Source: Streptomyces asoensis (GTDB taxonomy: Bacteria > Actinomycetota > Actinomycetes > Streptomycetales > Streptomycetaceae). Taken from it: DNA of 64,000 nt. The DNA lies in the NCBI RefSeq assembly GCF_016860545.1, contig NZ_BNEB01000002.1, positions 682,001 to 746,000 on the forward strand, in the 5' to 3' direction. Positions within the stretch are counted from its first letter, which is position 1. Each line of letters begins with the position of its first letter. Of this stretch, positions 34,908 through 43,356 are shown piece by piece. Both the position numbers and the translations under genes were made by a program. The notes below the pieces were generated by a model that saw only the letters and a list, made by a program, of their open reading frames with translations, ran no database searches and was not told the DNA's origin.

Positions 34908-35282
34908 CTACGCGCTTTTACGGCTGTCGCGGGGATGCACCGCAAGGTTCATCGCCCCGGACCGCAGAACGGCGAGCCGCTCCTCGAGGACCTCTTCGAG
35001 TTCCTCGCGGGTCCGCCGCTCCATCAGCATGTCCCAATGCGTACGCGCGGGCTTGGCCTTCTTTTCCTCAGGGCCGTCGCCGTCGACGAGGAGTGCAGGG
35101 GCTCCACAGACCTTGCACTCCCACTCCGGCGGAATCTCCGCCTCGACCGAGAAGGGCATCTCAAAGCGGTGCCCCTTCTCGCATGCGTACTCCACGGCCT
35201 GGCGCGGGGCCAGGTCGATGCCGCGGTCCGTCTCGTAGCTGGTCACCACGAGGCGCGTGCCGCGAAGAGCTCGCTCACTCAT
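34908..35282 (-). CDS. rbpA: RNA polymerase-binding protein RbpA
   Basis: A 124-aa protein, full RbpA length. Zinc-site residues C34, H38, C56 and C59 lie in the core, and the sigma-interacting helix HWDMLMERRT includes M85, R89 and R90, positions known to be important in S. coelicolor RbpA. It binds RNA polymerase and principal sigma HrdB to stimulate transcription and supports growth and rifampicin tolerance. The ATG at 35282 follows GGGAGG. A SigR promoter lies upstream, matching known thiol-stress control. Confidence 0.97.
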   Translation of the reverse strand: MSERALRGTRLVVTSYETDRGIDLAPRQAVEYACEKGHRFEMPFSVEAEIPPEWECKVCGAPALLVDGDGPEEKKAKPARTHWDMLMERRTREELEEVLEERLAVLRSGAMNLAVHPRDSRKSA

Positions 35283-35343
35283 GAATCGTGCCTCCCGGGC
35301 TTGTCGCCCACAGGACAGGTGTCGCTGTCGTCGTCATCCGGTC

Positions 35344-35369
35344 AACGTCCGGTCGGCGGTAAAGATTCC
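35344..35369 (-). promoter_or_regulatory. SigR-type promoter of rbpA
   Basis: On the minus strand, GGAAT (35365-35369) is followed after exactly 18 bp by GTT (35344-35346). This matches the SigR consensus GGAAT-N18/19-GTT, 62 bp upstream of the rbpA start. rbpA is an established SigR target in Streptomyces. Confidence 0.8.
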
Positions 35370-35559
35370 CGTTCCGAGCCCGTTCCGGGTGGTGGGTCGC
35401 CGTCGTAGCCGCAGCCTTGTCAATCAGTGCAGTACCCACCGGCGCCCGGTATGTCACATCTGAAAGGAGATGTCACCCAGCGTTTCGGCATCTTTGACGC
35501 GCAGTAACGGTACGCCTGGCAGGCCAAACGCGTACACTACCGCCCTTTCGCCTTGAGTG

Positions 35560-36924
35560 CTAAATCCGCTCGGGCACGGGATTGCCCGCGTCGCCGATCG
35601 CCCGCCGTACGGGTACCCGGGCGAGCAGCGCGAACCCGACGACGAAGAAGACCACCAGCGAGATGATCGCGTCCCGGTAGCTCCCGGTCAGCTGGTACGT
35701 GACGCCGAAGAGAAGAGGGCCCAGCCAGCTCATGCCGCGGTCGCTCATCTCGTACGCCGAGAAGTACTCGGCCTCCTTGCCGGGCGGGACCAGGTGGGAG
35801 AAGAGGGAACGGGACAGGGCCTGGCTCCCGCCGAGCACCAGCCCGATCGCGGCCGCGAGCAGGAAGAACCCGACCGGTGCCCCGGCCGGCAGGAAGTACC
35901 CGGCGCCCAGGGTGAGCGTCCAGGCGGCCAGCGAGCCGAGGACGGTGCGCTTCGCGCCGTAGGCCCGGGCCAGCCGCCCCATGCCCAGGGCGCCGGCGAC
36001 GGCCAGCACCTGCACCAGCAGGACGGCGCCGATCAGCGTGGACTGGCCGAGGCCCAGCTCCTGCGAGCCGTAGACGGAGGCCTGGGAGATCACCGTCTGG
36101 ATGCCGTCGTTGTAGACCAGGTAGGCGAGGAGGAAGGCGAGGGTCAGCGGGTGGCGGCGCATGTCGCGGACCGTGGCCGCGAGCTGGCGCAGCCCCGGAA
36201 CCGTACGGGGCGTCCCGGAGTCCGCCTTGCGCGCCGCGGACGGGCGGTCGCGCAGGCGCAGCAGCGGGACCAGGGTGAAACCGCCCCACCACAGGCCGGC
36301 CGAGGCCAGGCAGATCCGTACGGCCGTCGACTCGGAGACGCCGAAGGAGTCGTGCGCCAGGTAGAGCACCAGATCGGCGACGAGGACCAGCGAGCCCGCC
36401 GCGTAGCCGAAGGCCCAGCCGCGGGAGGAGACCGCGTCGCGTTCCTCGGGCGGGGCGATCTGCGGCAGATAGGAGTTGTAGAGCATCATCGCCACCGACT
36501 GGGCCGCGTTCGCCACGATCAGCAGGGCCCCGCCGAGCAGATAACGGTCGCCGCCCAGGAAGAACATGGCGGTCGTGGCGGCCGCGCCCGTGTAGGCGGC
36601 GGCGCCCAGGAGGGGCTTCTTGCGGCCGCTGCGGTCGGCGGCCGCGCCCACCAGGGGCATCACCAGCACGGCCACGACGACCGACAGGGACACCGCGTAG
36701 GGGAAGAAGGAGCCGGCGCGCACCGGGATGCCCAGCGGGTGCACGTACCCGTCGGCGTCCGCCGCCCGTTCGGCGACCGAGGTCAGGTACGGGCCGAGGA
36801 ACACGGTGAGCACGCTCGTCGAGTAGACGGAGCAGGCCCAGTCGTAGAAGTACCAGCCGCGCTGCTCGCGCCGCCGTCCCGCGGCCTCTTCGGACGCCGT
36901 CGTCCGCACGGTGTCGATGTCCAC
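35560..36924 (-). CDS. MFS transporter of the UMF1/Atg22-like group
   Basis: A 454-aa protein with about 12 membrane helices. The N-terminal GWYFYDWACSVYSTSVLTVF block (after a soluble 20-residue start) is characteristic of UMF1/Atg22-like MFS permeases. The MFS loop GAAADRSGRKKPLL is present. Family members efflux amino acids or unknown metabolites; substrate here is not predictable. It is followed on the minus strand upstream by GDPD and YczE genes, with a 52-bp gap to GDPD suggesting an operon. Confidence 0.87.
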   Translation of the reverse strand: MDIDTVRTTASEEAAGRRREQRGWYFYDWACSVYSTSVLTVFLGPYLTSVAERAADADGYVHPLGIPVRAGSFFPYAVSLSVVVAVLVMPLVGAAADRSGRKKPLLGAAAYTGAAATTAMFFLGGDRYLLGGALLIVANAAQSVAMMLYNSYLPQIAPPEERDAVSSRGWAFGYAAGSLVLVADLVLYLAHDSFGVSESTAVRICLASAGLWWGGFTLVPLLRLRDRPSAARKADSGTPRTVPGLRQLAATVRDMRRHPLTLAFLLAYLVYNDGIQTVISQASVYGSQELGLGQSTLIGAVLLVQVLAVAGALGMGRLARAYGAKRTVLGSLAAWTLTLGAGYFLPAGAPVGFFLLAAAIGLVLGGSQALSRSLFSHLVPPGKEAEYFSAYEMSDRGMSWLGPLLFGVTYQLTGSYRDAIISLVVFFVVGFALLARVPVRRAIGDAGNPVPERI

Positions 36925-36976
36925 CCGTGCCCTCGCTTCCCGCTCTGCCGCAGCCGCGCGGGCGGCGGGACCGAGG

Positions 36977-37747
36977 TCAGACCCAGACGCCCCGGTCCTC
37001 CATGACCTCGCGCAACGTGTCGATGTGATCGGTCATGATGCCATCGACCCCCAGGTCGAGGAGCCGGTGCATCCGATCCGCGTCGTTGATCGTCCACACG
37101 TGCACCTGGAGCCCGCGCGCATGGGCGGCGCGCACGAAGCGGGCGTCCACGACCTGTATGCCGGCGTGGGCCTCGGGAACCTGCGCGGCGACCGCCGAGC
37201 GGCGCAGCGCCGCCGGTATCCCCCAGGACCGCAGCCGCAGGTTCAGCACGCCCCGGGTGCCGTACGAGGTCGCCAGCCGCGGTCCGGCCAGCCGCTGGGC
37301 GCGCATCACCCGGGCCTCCGAGAACGAGCCGACGCAGACCCGGTCCCACGCGCGCGTGCGGGCGATCAGGTTGAGCAGGGGGTGCAGCGCCGGCTCCGCC
37401 TTGAGGTCGACGTTCCACCGCACCTCGGGGAAGGTCTCCAGCAGTTCCTCGAAGAGCGGCACCGGTTCCTCGCCGGCCACGCGCGCGTGGTGTACGTCCG
37501 ACCACAGCAGATCGGCGATGCGGCCCGCGCCGTCGGTCACCCGGTCCAGCGTCGCGTCGTGGAAGGCGACGAGCTTGCCGTCGCGGGTGGCGTGCACATC
37601 GGTCTCGATGTAGCGGTAGCCCGCCTCGACGGCGCGCCGGAACTGCGCCGTCGTGTTCTCCAGGCCGTCGGCGCTGCCACCGCGGTGGGCGAAGGGGATG
37701 GGCCCCGGGTGGTCGAGGTAGGGGTGGCGTACGGCACTGGTGGTCAC
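36977..37747 (-). CDS. Glycerophosphodiester phosphodiesterase
   Basis: A 256-aa GDPD TIM-barrel enzyme. Metal and catalytic residues are visible: H21-R22 (AHRGG), E30-N31, E48 and D50 (YIETDVH), H52 and H63 (AFHDATLDR). It hydrolyses glycerophosphodiesters to glycerol 3-phosphate and an alcohol. There is no signal peptide, so it is probably cytoplasmic (UgpQ-like). The start overlaps the stop of the yczE-like gene by 4 bp, indicating translational coupling. Confidence 0.93.
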   Translation of the reverse strand: MTTSAVRHPYLDHPGPIPFAHRGGSADGLENTTAQFRRAVEAGYRYIETDVHATRDGKLVAFHDATLDRVTDGAGRIADLLWSDVHHARVAGEEPVPLFEELLETFPEVRWNVDLKAEPALHPLLNLIARTRAWDRVCVGSFSEARVMRAQRLAGPRLATSYGTRGVLNLRLRSWGIPAALRRSAVAAQVPEAHAGIQVVDARFVRAAHARGLQVHVWTINDADRMHRLLDLGVDGIMTDHIDTLREVMEDRGVWV

Positions 37748-38445
37748 GGACGCAGTATGGCTCCCCGGGGTGACCCGGTGGCAACGACCGTGCTGCCGCC
37801 CGGTGCCGCGGGCACGGCGAACACCTTCAGGAAGAGCTGTGCGAGCGGGCCGATGCCCACCGCGTAGAGCAGGGTGCCGACGCCGATGGTGCCGCCGAGG
37901 GCGAAGCCGGTCACCACGACCGCGATCTCCACCGCCGTCCGCATCAGCCGGATCGAACGCCCGGTACGCCGGTGCAGTCCCGTCATCAGTCCGTCGCGCG
38001 GCCCGGGCCCGAAGGCGGCCGCGATGTAGAGGCCGGTGGCCGCCCCGTTGAGCACGATGCCCACGAGCAGCAACGGGATCCGCACGCCGAGCCCGTGCGC
38101 GTCAGGGACGCACGCGAGCGCGCCGTCCATCGCGAGGCCGACGACGAAGACGTTGGAGACCGTGCCGAGCCCCGGGCGCTGGCGCAGCGGGATCCACAGC
38201 AGCAGCACCACGGCGCCCACGATGATCGACACCACGCCGATGGTCAGGCCGGTGAGCTCGGCGAGACCCTGGTGGAGCACGTTCCAGGGTTCGAGACCCA
38301 GGCCCGCCCGCACCAGCAGGGCGGAGCTGACGCCGTAGAGCGCGAGGCCGGCGTACAGCTGGAACAGCCGGCGGACGAGGCGCCCGCCCGGCTCCGGCCC
38401 GGACGACTGCGGCGGTGCCGCTGACGGCGGTGGCGGCTCGGACAA
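37744..38445 (-). CDS. YczE-like integral membrane protein
   Basis: About 233 aa from TTG 38445, chosen because AGGGGGA lies 4-10 bp upstream and because the longer reading to 38520 would run into the divergent promoter. Five to six membrane helices follow a Pro-rich N-terminus. The family block LYGVSSALLVRAGLGLEPWNVL is clear, as in Bacillus YczE, a membrane protein linked to surfactin expression. It is divergent from a MocR regulator, the known YczR-YczE arrangement, and overlaps the GDPD gene. Confidence 0.85.
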   Translation of the reverse strand: MSEPPPPSAAPPQSSGPEPGGRLVRRLFQLYAGLALYGVSSALLVRAGLGLEPWNVLHQGLAELTGLTIGVVSIIVGAVVLLLWIPLRQRPGLGTVSNVFVVGLAMDGALACVPDAHGLGVRIPLLLVGIVLNGAATGLYIAAAFGPGPRDGLMTGLHRRTGRSIRLMRTAVEIAVVVTGFALGGTIGVGTLLYAVGIGPLAQLFLKVFAVPAAPGGSTVVATGSPRGAILRP

Positions 38446-38467
38446 GGGGTCCCCCTGGTGGTGGTAG

Positions 38468-38539
38468 TGGCCTGACCCATGACACTGTGTGGCTTGGAAG
38501 TGAACGCCATCCATGGCCAATTCCAGGAAGGTGGACTGG
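38468..38539. promoter_or_regulatory. Repeated TGGCCTGA-like motifs in the yczE-mocR intergenic region
   Basis: TGGCCTGA (38468), TGGCTTGG (38490), TGGCCAAT (38514) and TGGACTGG (38532) are direct, imperfect repeats between the divergent yczE and MocR genes, spaced 22, 24 and 18 bp. They are candidate binding half-sites for the MocR (YczR-type) protein. Confidence 0.5.
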
Positions 38540-38544
38540 TAATC

Positions 38545-40041
38545 ATGGCGCAGTGGACCTCGGCGGTGGGAGCCGCACAGCTCGCGCGGCTGCTCAAGTC
38601 ACAGCAGGACCGCCCGGCGGGCCCCGGGTCGCGCCGTCCGCCCGCCTACCGTGCGCTCGCCGACGGTATCCGTCTGCTGGTCCTCGAAGGGCGGGTTCCG
38701 GTCGCCGCCCGTCTGCCCGCCGAACGGGAACTGGCCCTGTCCCTGTCCGTGAGCCGGACGACCGTCGCCGCCGCCTACGAGGCGCTGCGCGCGGAGGGCT
38801 TCCTGGAGTCGCGGCGCGGCGCGGGCAGCTGGACGGCCGTCCCGGCGGGCAACCCGGTACCGGCGCGCGGCCTCGAACCGCTGCCGCCCGAGGCCCTCGG
38901 TTCGATCATCGACCTGGGCTGCGCGGCCCTTCCCGCGCCCGAGCCCTGGCTCACCCGTGCCGTGCGGGGCGCGCTGGAGGAGCTGCCCCCCTACGCCCAC
39001 ACGCACGGCGACTATCCGGCGGGCCTGCCCGCGCTGCGGTCGATGATCGCCGAGCGGTACACCGCGCGCGGCATCCCGACGATGCCCGAGCAGATCATGG
39101 TCACCACCGGCGCCATGGGGGCCATCGACGCCATCTGCCACCTCTTCGGGGGGCGCGGCGAACGCATCGCCGTGGAGTCGCCCTCCTACGCCAACATCCT
39201 CCAGCTGATGCGGGAGGCGGGTGCCCGTCTGGTGCCCGTCGCCATGGCCGAGGGGCTCGCCGGCTGGGACATGGACCGCTGGCGCCAGGTCCTGCGCGAG
39301 GCCGCGCCGCGCATCGCGTACGTCGTCGCCGACTTCCACAACCCGACCGGCGCGCTCGCCGACGAGGACCAGCGGCGCCGGCTCGTGGAGGCGGCCCGGT
39401 CCGCGGGGACGGTGCTGGTCGCCGACGAGACCATGAGCGAACTCTGGCTGGACGACGTCGAGATGCCCCGGCCCGTGTGCGGCTTCGACCCGGCCGGCTC
39501 CACGGTGATCACGGTCGGGTCCGCGAGCAAGGCCTTCTGGGCGGGCATGCGCATCGGCTGGGTGCGGGCGGCCCCGGACGTCGTCCGCAGCCTCGTCGCG
39601 GCCCGTGCCTACGCCGATCTGGGCACGCCCGTGCTCGAACAACTGGCGGTGAACTGGCTGTTCAGCACCGGCGGCTGGGAACAGGCCGTCGAACTGCGGC
39701 GCAGCCAGGCCAGGGAGAACCGCGACGACCTGGTGGCGGCGGTCCGGCGTGAGCTGCCCGAGTGGGAGTTCGCGGTGCCCCGGGGCGGCCTGACGCTGTG
39801 GGTGCGGGCGGGTGGGCTCTCCGGATCGCGGCTGGCCGAGGCGGGGGAGCGGGTGGGCCTGCGGGTGCCCTCCGGGCCCCGGTTCGGAGTCGACGGCGCC
39901 TTCGAGGGGTACGTCCGGCTGCCGTTCACCGTGGGAGGCGCGGTCGCGGAGGAGGCGGCGGCACGACTGGCGGCCGCGGCACGCATCGTGGAGAGCGGCG
40001 GGACGGTGGGCGCGGAGAGCCCCCGCACCTTCGTCGCCTGA
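38545..40041 (+). CDS. MocR/GntR-type PLP-dependent transcriptional regulator (YczR-like)
   Basis: A 498-aa protein: a GntR winged helix (about residues 30-100, RLPAERELALSLSVSRTTVA) joined to a fold-type I aminotransferase-like domain. The PLP-lysine is K329 (VGSASKAFWAGMRIGW), with the HNPTGALAD loop and upstream YANILQ. Such regulators bind PLP and DNA. Divergence from a yczE gene, with repeated motifs between them, matches the YczR subgroup, so control of yczE is the likely role. ATG 38545. Confidence 0.92.
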   Translation: MAQWTSAVGAAQLARLLKSQQDRPAGPGSRRPPAYRALADGIRLLVLEGRVPVAARLPAERELALSLSVSRTTVAAAYEALRAEGFLESRRGAGSWTAVPAGNPVPARGLEPLPPEALGSIIDLGCAALPAPEPWLTRAVRGALEELPPYAHTHGDYPAGLPALRSMIAERYTARGIPTMPEQIMVTTGAMGAIDAICHLFGGRGERIAVESPSYANILQLMREAGARLVPVAMAEGLAGWDMDRWRQVLREAAPRIAYVVADFHNPTGALADEDQRRRLVEAARSAGTVLVADETMSELWLDDVEMPRPVCGFDPAGSTVITVGSASKAFWAGMRIGWVRAAPDVVRSLVAARAYADLGTPVLEQLAVNWLFSTGGWEQAVELRRSQARENRDDLVAAVRRELPEWEFAVPRGGLTLWVRAGGLSGSRLAEAGERVGLRVPSGPRFGVDGAFEGYVRLPFTVGGAVAEEAAARLAAAARIVESGGTVGAESPRTFVA

Positions 40042-40090
40042 CGGCGACCGGCCAAGCCCGCCTCACGACGCCCCCTCGCCGCCGGTCCTG

Positions 40091-40340
40091 TGCGGGGCGT
40101 GACACCCGTGCGGGACGCGACGTCCGCGTTGGGCGTGACGCCCGTGCGGGACGCGATGCCCGCGCGGTGCACGACGTGCGTGCGGGACATGGTGAGCGCA
40201 CCGGCACGGTGCCCGCGCAGGGGCGTGAAGCCCGTGGGGCGACGCCTGCCCGGGTCACGACATGCCCGCGGTTCGCGACACGCGCTCGGGGCACGAGGCC
40301 GGCCCGGGGCATGACGGCCGCCTGGGACGCGACGGCCGCT
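40091..40340. repeat. Degenerate tandem array of about 14 units of 18 bp
   Basis: From 40091 the sequence divides into 18-bp units, e.g. TGCGGGGCGTGACACCCG (40091) and TGCGGGACGCGACGTCCG (40109), drifting to 16-19 bp later. The consensus is close to TGCGGGRCGYGACGCCCG. Each unit starts CGGG and ends CCCG, so each can fold into a mini hairpin. The array fills the gap between the convergent MocR and sffA genes and stops 6 bp before the sffA stop codon. Confidence 0.75.
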
Positions 40341-40346
40341 CAAGCC

Positions 40347-42143
40347 TCAGGATGCCTGTTCGGCGCCCACCGTCTCCGGGTTCCTGGCGTTCGCGTCGGC
40401 GGTCTCCGCCGGGTCCGCGGGCGCGTGGTCCGCCTTCGCGGCCACGGTCTTCGCCGGCACGGGGTCCACGATCACCGGCTTCGTGAGCACGGTCCGGACG
40501 GGGACGGGCTCGCCGGGCTCGGATGCGGTGGACGCGGACTCCGCGGGGGCCGGATCCGTGATCGCGGGCTGTTCGGTCGGCATCGGCGGCGTCCGCGGAT
40601 CCTCGGCCGCGGGCACGTGATCCGTGTCCGCCGATTCCTGGCGCGGCGGCAGCAGGTCCAGCACCGCCTGCCGGTGGGCGTCGCTCGTCGCGTCGTCGTA
40701 CGGGTCCGGGGTGGCCGGCACCTGGAGCCGGTGGACCGGCCCTGATCCGAGCCGCGCGTAGCCGCGCCCCGACGGCACCTGGTCGACGGGGGTGGTGTGC
40801 GGCGGTGCGCCGAGGACCGTCTCCAGCTGCTCCCTCGACGCCGGGCCGAGGGCGACCCGCGCGCGGGTGTGCTGGAGCACGGCGTCGCTCAGGGAGTCCA
40901 GGGCGTCGAAGTGCTCGGCGACGACCACCGTGACCCCGGCCGCGCGGCCGTGCCGCAGGGGGACCTGGAGGAGGCTCTGCGGATCCTTGCGGCCGTCGGC
41001 GTCGGCCAGATGGGTGAAGGCGGTGGGGCGGTCCAGAAGGATCCACAGCGGGTGCTTGGTGTCGTCGGGCTGCGGCCGGCCCTCCTGCCGGGCCTGGTTC
41101 GCGGCGACGAGCCGGCGCTCCGTCTCGCCCGCCGCCCACTCCAGGGCCGCCAGCGCGCCGGCGAACCCGATCTCGACCGCCAGGACGCCGTCCCGGCCGG
41201 CGAGACAGGCGTACTCGCCGGTGCCGCCGCCCTCGATCACGAGGACGTCGCCGTGCTCCAGCGCCTGGAGGGCGATGGAGCGCAGCAGGGTGGAGGTGCC
41301 GCTGCCGGGCCGGCCGACCGCCAGCAGGTGCGGCTCGGTGGACCGGATGCCGGTGCGCCAGACGACCGGGGGGACGTCGCGCCGGTCCTCGCCGTGGGCG
41401 AGGGGGAGCGTGCGCTGGACTCCGGCCGGGTCGGTGAAGCCCAGGACCGTCTCGCCCGGGGCGGTGACGAAACGCTGGGCGGCGATGTCGGTGGGGAGGG
41501 CGGTGAGGACGGTGAGCGTGAGCTCGTTGCCCTCCTCGTCCCAGTCGAAGTGGTACTCGCGCCCGCGGCCGGACTTCGCGGCGAGCAGCTGCTCGATCCG
41601 GGCGCGCGGGCCGGGCTCCCCGTCCGGGAAATAGGCCGGGTAGCGGATCACGAGGCGGGCCACGCGGCCCGAGTCGTCGAACTCCTGCGTCGGGAAGACG
41701 TCCTCCCAGTCGCCGCCGTGGGCGTACAGGGGAGCGGGGTCGTCCGCCGTCGAGAAGTACGGGACCAGGGCCTCGTACAGCACCTGGAGCCGCTGGATCT
41801 GCGACTCGTCGGGGCCTTCGGGAGCCGGTGGGTTGCGGTCCCTGCCCTGCCAGGCCGCCGCCGCCATCAGGGTGATGACGGCGAGCAGCGGGCCGTACGG
41901 CACCAGCACCACGACCAGGATCGACGAGGCCGCCAGGAACAGCAGCGGTCCACGCCTGTCCCTGGGGGTCTCGGCCCACCTGCGCCGCCCGGCCGAGGCC
42001 AGTCGGCGCAGTCCGCGGGTGATCGTGATCAGCGGATGGAGGACATCGGTGGCACTGTCGGCCGCCGTCCGGGCCAGCTCCCGGCTCCGGGCGATGTGCG
42101 CGCTGCCAGTGCTCAGGATGCTGGGAAGGGGGCGCCGGGCCAC
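40347..42143 (-). CDS. sffA: SffA, SpoIIIE/FtsK-like membrane-associated protein
   Basis: A 598-aa protein: two membrane helices (residues about 68-100), a cytoplasmic region, then an FtsK/HerA-like nucleotide-binding domain to about 475 and a low-complexity Pro/Glu/Ala tail (500-598). The P-loop reads GRPGSGTS at 277-284, with Thr in place of the canonical Lys. The Walker B-like segment is PLWILLDRP. Pairing with the small SmeA gene 40 bp upstream identifies the smeA-sffA sporulation operon, where SmeA targets SffA to septa in S. coelicolor. It probably acts in chromosome segregation during sporulation. Confidence 0.85.
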   Translation of the reverse strand: MARRPLPSILSTGSAHIARSRELARTAADSATDVLHPLITITRGLRRLASAGRRRWAETPRDRRGPLLFLAASSILVVVLVPYGPLLAVITLMAAAAWQGRDRNPPAPEGPDESQIQRLQVLYEALVPYFSTADDPAPLYAHGGDWEDVFPTQEFDDSGRVARLVIRYPAYFPDGEPGPRARIEQLLAAKSGRGREYHFDWDEEGNELTLTVLTALPTDIAAQRFVTAPGETVLGFTDPAGVQRTLPLAHGEDRRDVPPVVWRTGIRSTEPHLLAVGRPGSGTSTLLRSIALQALEHGDVLVIEGGGTGEYACLAGRDGVLAVEIGFAGALAALEWAAGETERRLVAANQARQEGRPQPDDTKHPLWILLDRPTAFTHLADADGRKDPQSLLQVPLRHGRAAGVTVVVAEHFDALDSLSDAVLQHTRARVALGPASREQLETVLGAPPHTTPVDQVPSGRGYARLGSGPVHRLQVPATPDPYDDATSDAHRQAVLDLLPPRQESADTDHVPAAEDPRTPPMPTEQPAITDPAPAESASTASEPGEPVPVRTVLTKPVIVDPVPAKTVAAKADHAPADPAETADANARNPETVGAEQAS

Positions 42144-42183
42144 TGCTGTCTCCTGGAGGTGCGTACGGACGGGACGGGCGGCG

Positions 42184-42378
42184 TCAGAACTTGATGCCGC
42201 CGAGGAGGCTGGCCAGGCTCTCGCCGCCTGCCTTGATGCTCGGCGCGATGGCCGTGCTGGCCATGTAGAACCCGAAGAGGGCCGAGACCACGGCGTGCGA
42301 CGCCTTGAGTCCGTCCTTTCGGAAGAAGAGGAAGACGATGATGCCGAGCAGGACCACGCCTGACATGGACAGGATCAT
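42184..42378 (-). CDS. smeA: SmeA, small membrane protein
   Basis: A 64-aa protein starting at ATG 42378 behind AGGAGAACC. One strong helix (SGVVLLGIIVFLFF) is followed by RKDGLKASHAVVSALFGFYM and a second moderately hydrophobic stretch. Size, topology and its position just before the FtsK-like gene agree with SmeA of S. coelicolor, which localises SffA to sporulation septa and affects spore maturation. Longer in-frame upstream reading is antisense to the ankyrin gene and rejected. Confidence 0.85.
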   Translation of the reverse strand: MILSMSGVVLLGIIVFLFFRKDGLKASHAVVSALFGFYMASTAIAPSIKAGGESLASLLGGIKF

Positions 42379-42640
42379 TACGGTTCTCCTGGTTCGCGGG
42401 GGACAGTCACCATGAGTACTTCCAGGATCACAGCATGTATCCATACTACAAAAGGTGCAAGTGGGTGAAAAAGTGCTGATTTCCACCGGTCGGTCGAGGG
42501 CCTGACGGGTTGCCTGAGCAGCGCAGTTGCGTCGAACGGGTCCGCCCGCGATCCTCGCCGCCGAGGGCACCGGCCAGGTGTCCGACGAGCCAGTACGCTG
42601 GCGATTCACCCGAACGGTTGCAACGAGAGGCGGACCGGCC

Positions 42641-43033
42641 ATGAGCGAGGCCCTCGACCCCGAGGTCGTGGAGCTGGCGACCAAGATCTTCGACCTGGCC
42701 CGCAACGGCCGGTCCGAGGAGCTCGTGGCGTACGTCGACGCGGGCGTCCCGGCCAACCTCACCAACGACCGTGGCGACTCCCTCGTGATGCTCGCCGCGT
42801 ACCACGGCCACGCCGACGCGGTCCGGGCCCTGCTGGCCCGCGGCGCCGAGGCGGACCGGATCAACGACCGGGGTCAGACCCCGCTCGCCGGCGCGGCCTT
42901 CAAGGGTGAGACGGACGTCGTCAGGGTCCTGCTGGAGGCGGGCGCCGACCCGTCGCAGGGGACGCCGTCGGCCGTCGACACCGCTCGCATGTTCGACAGG
43001 GCGGACCTGCTGGAACTGTTCGGCGCGCACTGA
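42641..43033 (+). CDS. Ankyrin repeat protein
   Basis: A 130-aa protein made of ankyrin repeats: NDRGDSLVMLAAYHGHADAV, NDRGQTPLAGAAFKGETDVV and the preceding partial one. ATG 42641 gives MSEALDPEVVELATKIFDLA before the first repeat. Such small ankyrin proteins are protein-interaction modules; partner unknown. The gene is divergent from smeA. No signal peptide or membrane helix. Confidence 0.9.
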   Translation: MSEALDPEVVELATKIFDLARNGRSEELVAYVDAGVPANLTNDRGDSLVMLAAYHGHADAVRALLARGAEADRINDRGQTPLAGAAFKGETDVVRVLLEAGADPSQGTPSAVDTARMFDRADLLELFGAH

Positions 43034-43251
43034 GCCGGCGGTTCTGAACAGGTGAAATCGAGTTTTTGATCAGCTGAACGGACGACCACGGGGGAGGCGG
43101 TACAAGGCCGCCGGAAATTTCGGTCGCGGCAGGTAGAAGAGCCGGGTCATCATGACGTCGTGATTCACGGACGCGATGGCTGGGCAGGTGTTGCCGCACC
43201 GCGCGGGCCGTGATGCGGCCCGCATGGGCCACTGACGAGAGGCAGAGGAAA

Positions 43252-43311
43252 ATGGTCTACAGCAAGCAGGAAACGGCGGGCCCCCCGACGTGTTGTCACG
43301 CGGCCAGGTAA
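43252..43311 (+). CDS. 19-aa small ORF with a Cys-Cys-His motif (putative leader peptide)
   Basis: ATG 43252 to TAA 43311 encodes a 19-aa peptide beginning MVYSKQETAG and ending TCCHAAR. It has a good purine-rich ribosome binding site (GAGGCAGAGGAAA) and ends 45 bp before the HEAT-repeat gene. Vicinal cysteines suggest a cysteine-responsive leader peptide or metal/redox peptide. It is not in a known family to me; coding status needs comparative support. Confidence 0.5.
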   Translation: MVYSKQETAGPPTCCHAAR

Positions 43312-43356
43312 TGCAGGTCCCCGGTTGCGTCGACGCTTGATGTGAGGCTGTTTCCC

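Noticed and set aside
40091..40340. CRISPR array
   Set aside because: Units are contiguous degenerate 18-mers with no unique spacers and no cas genes.
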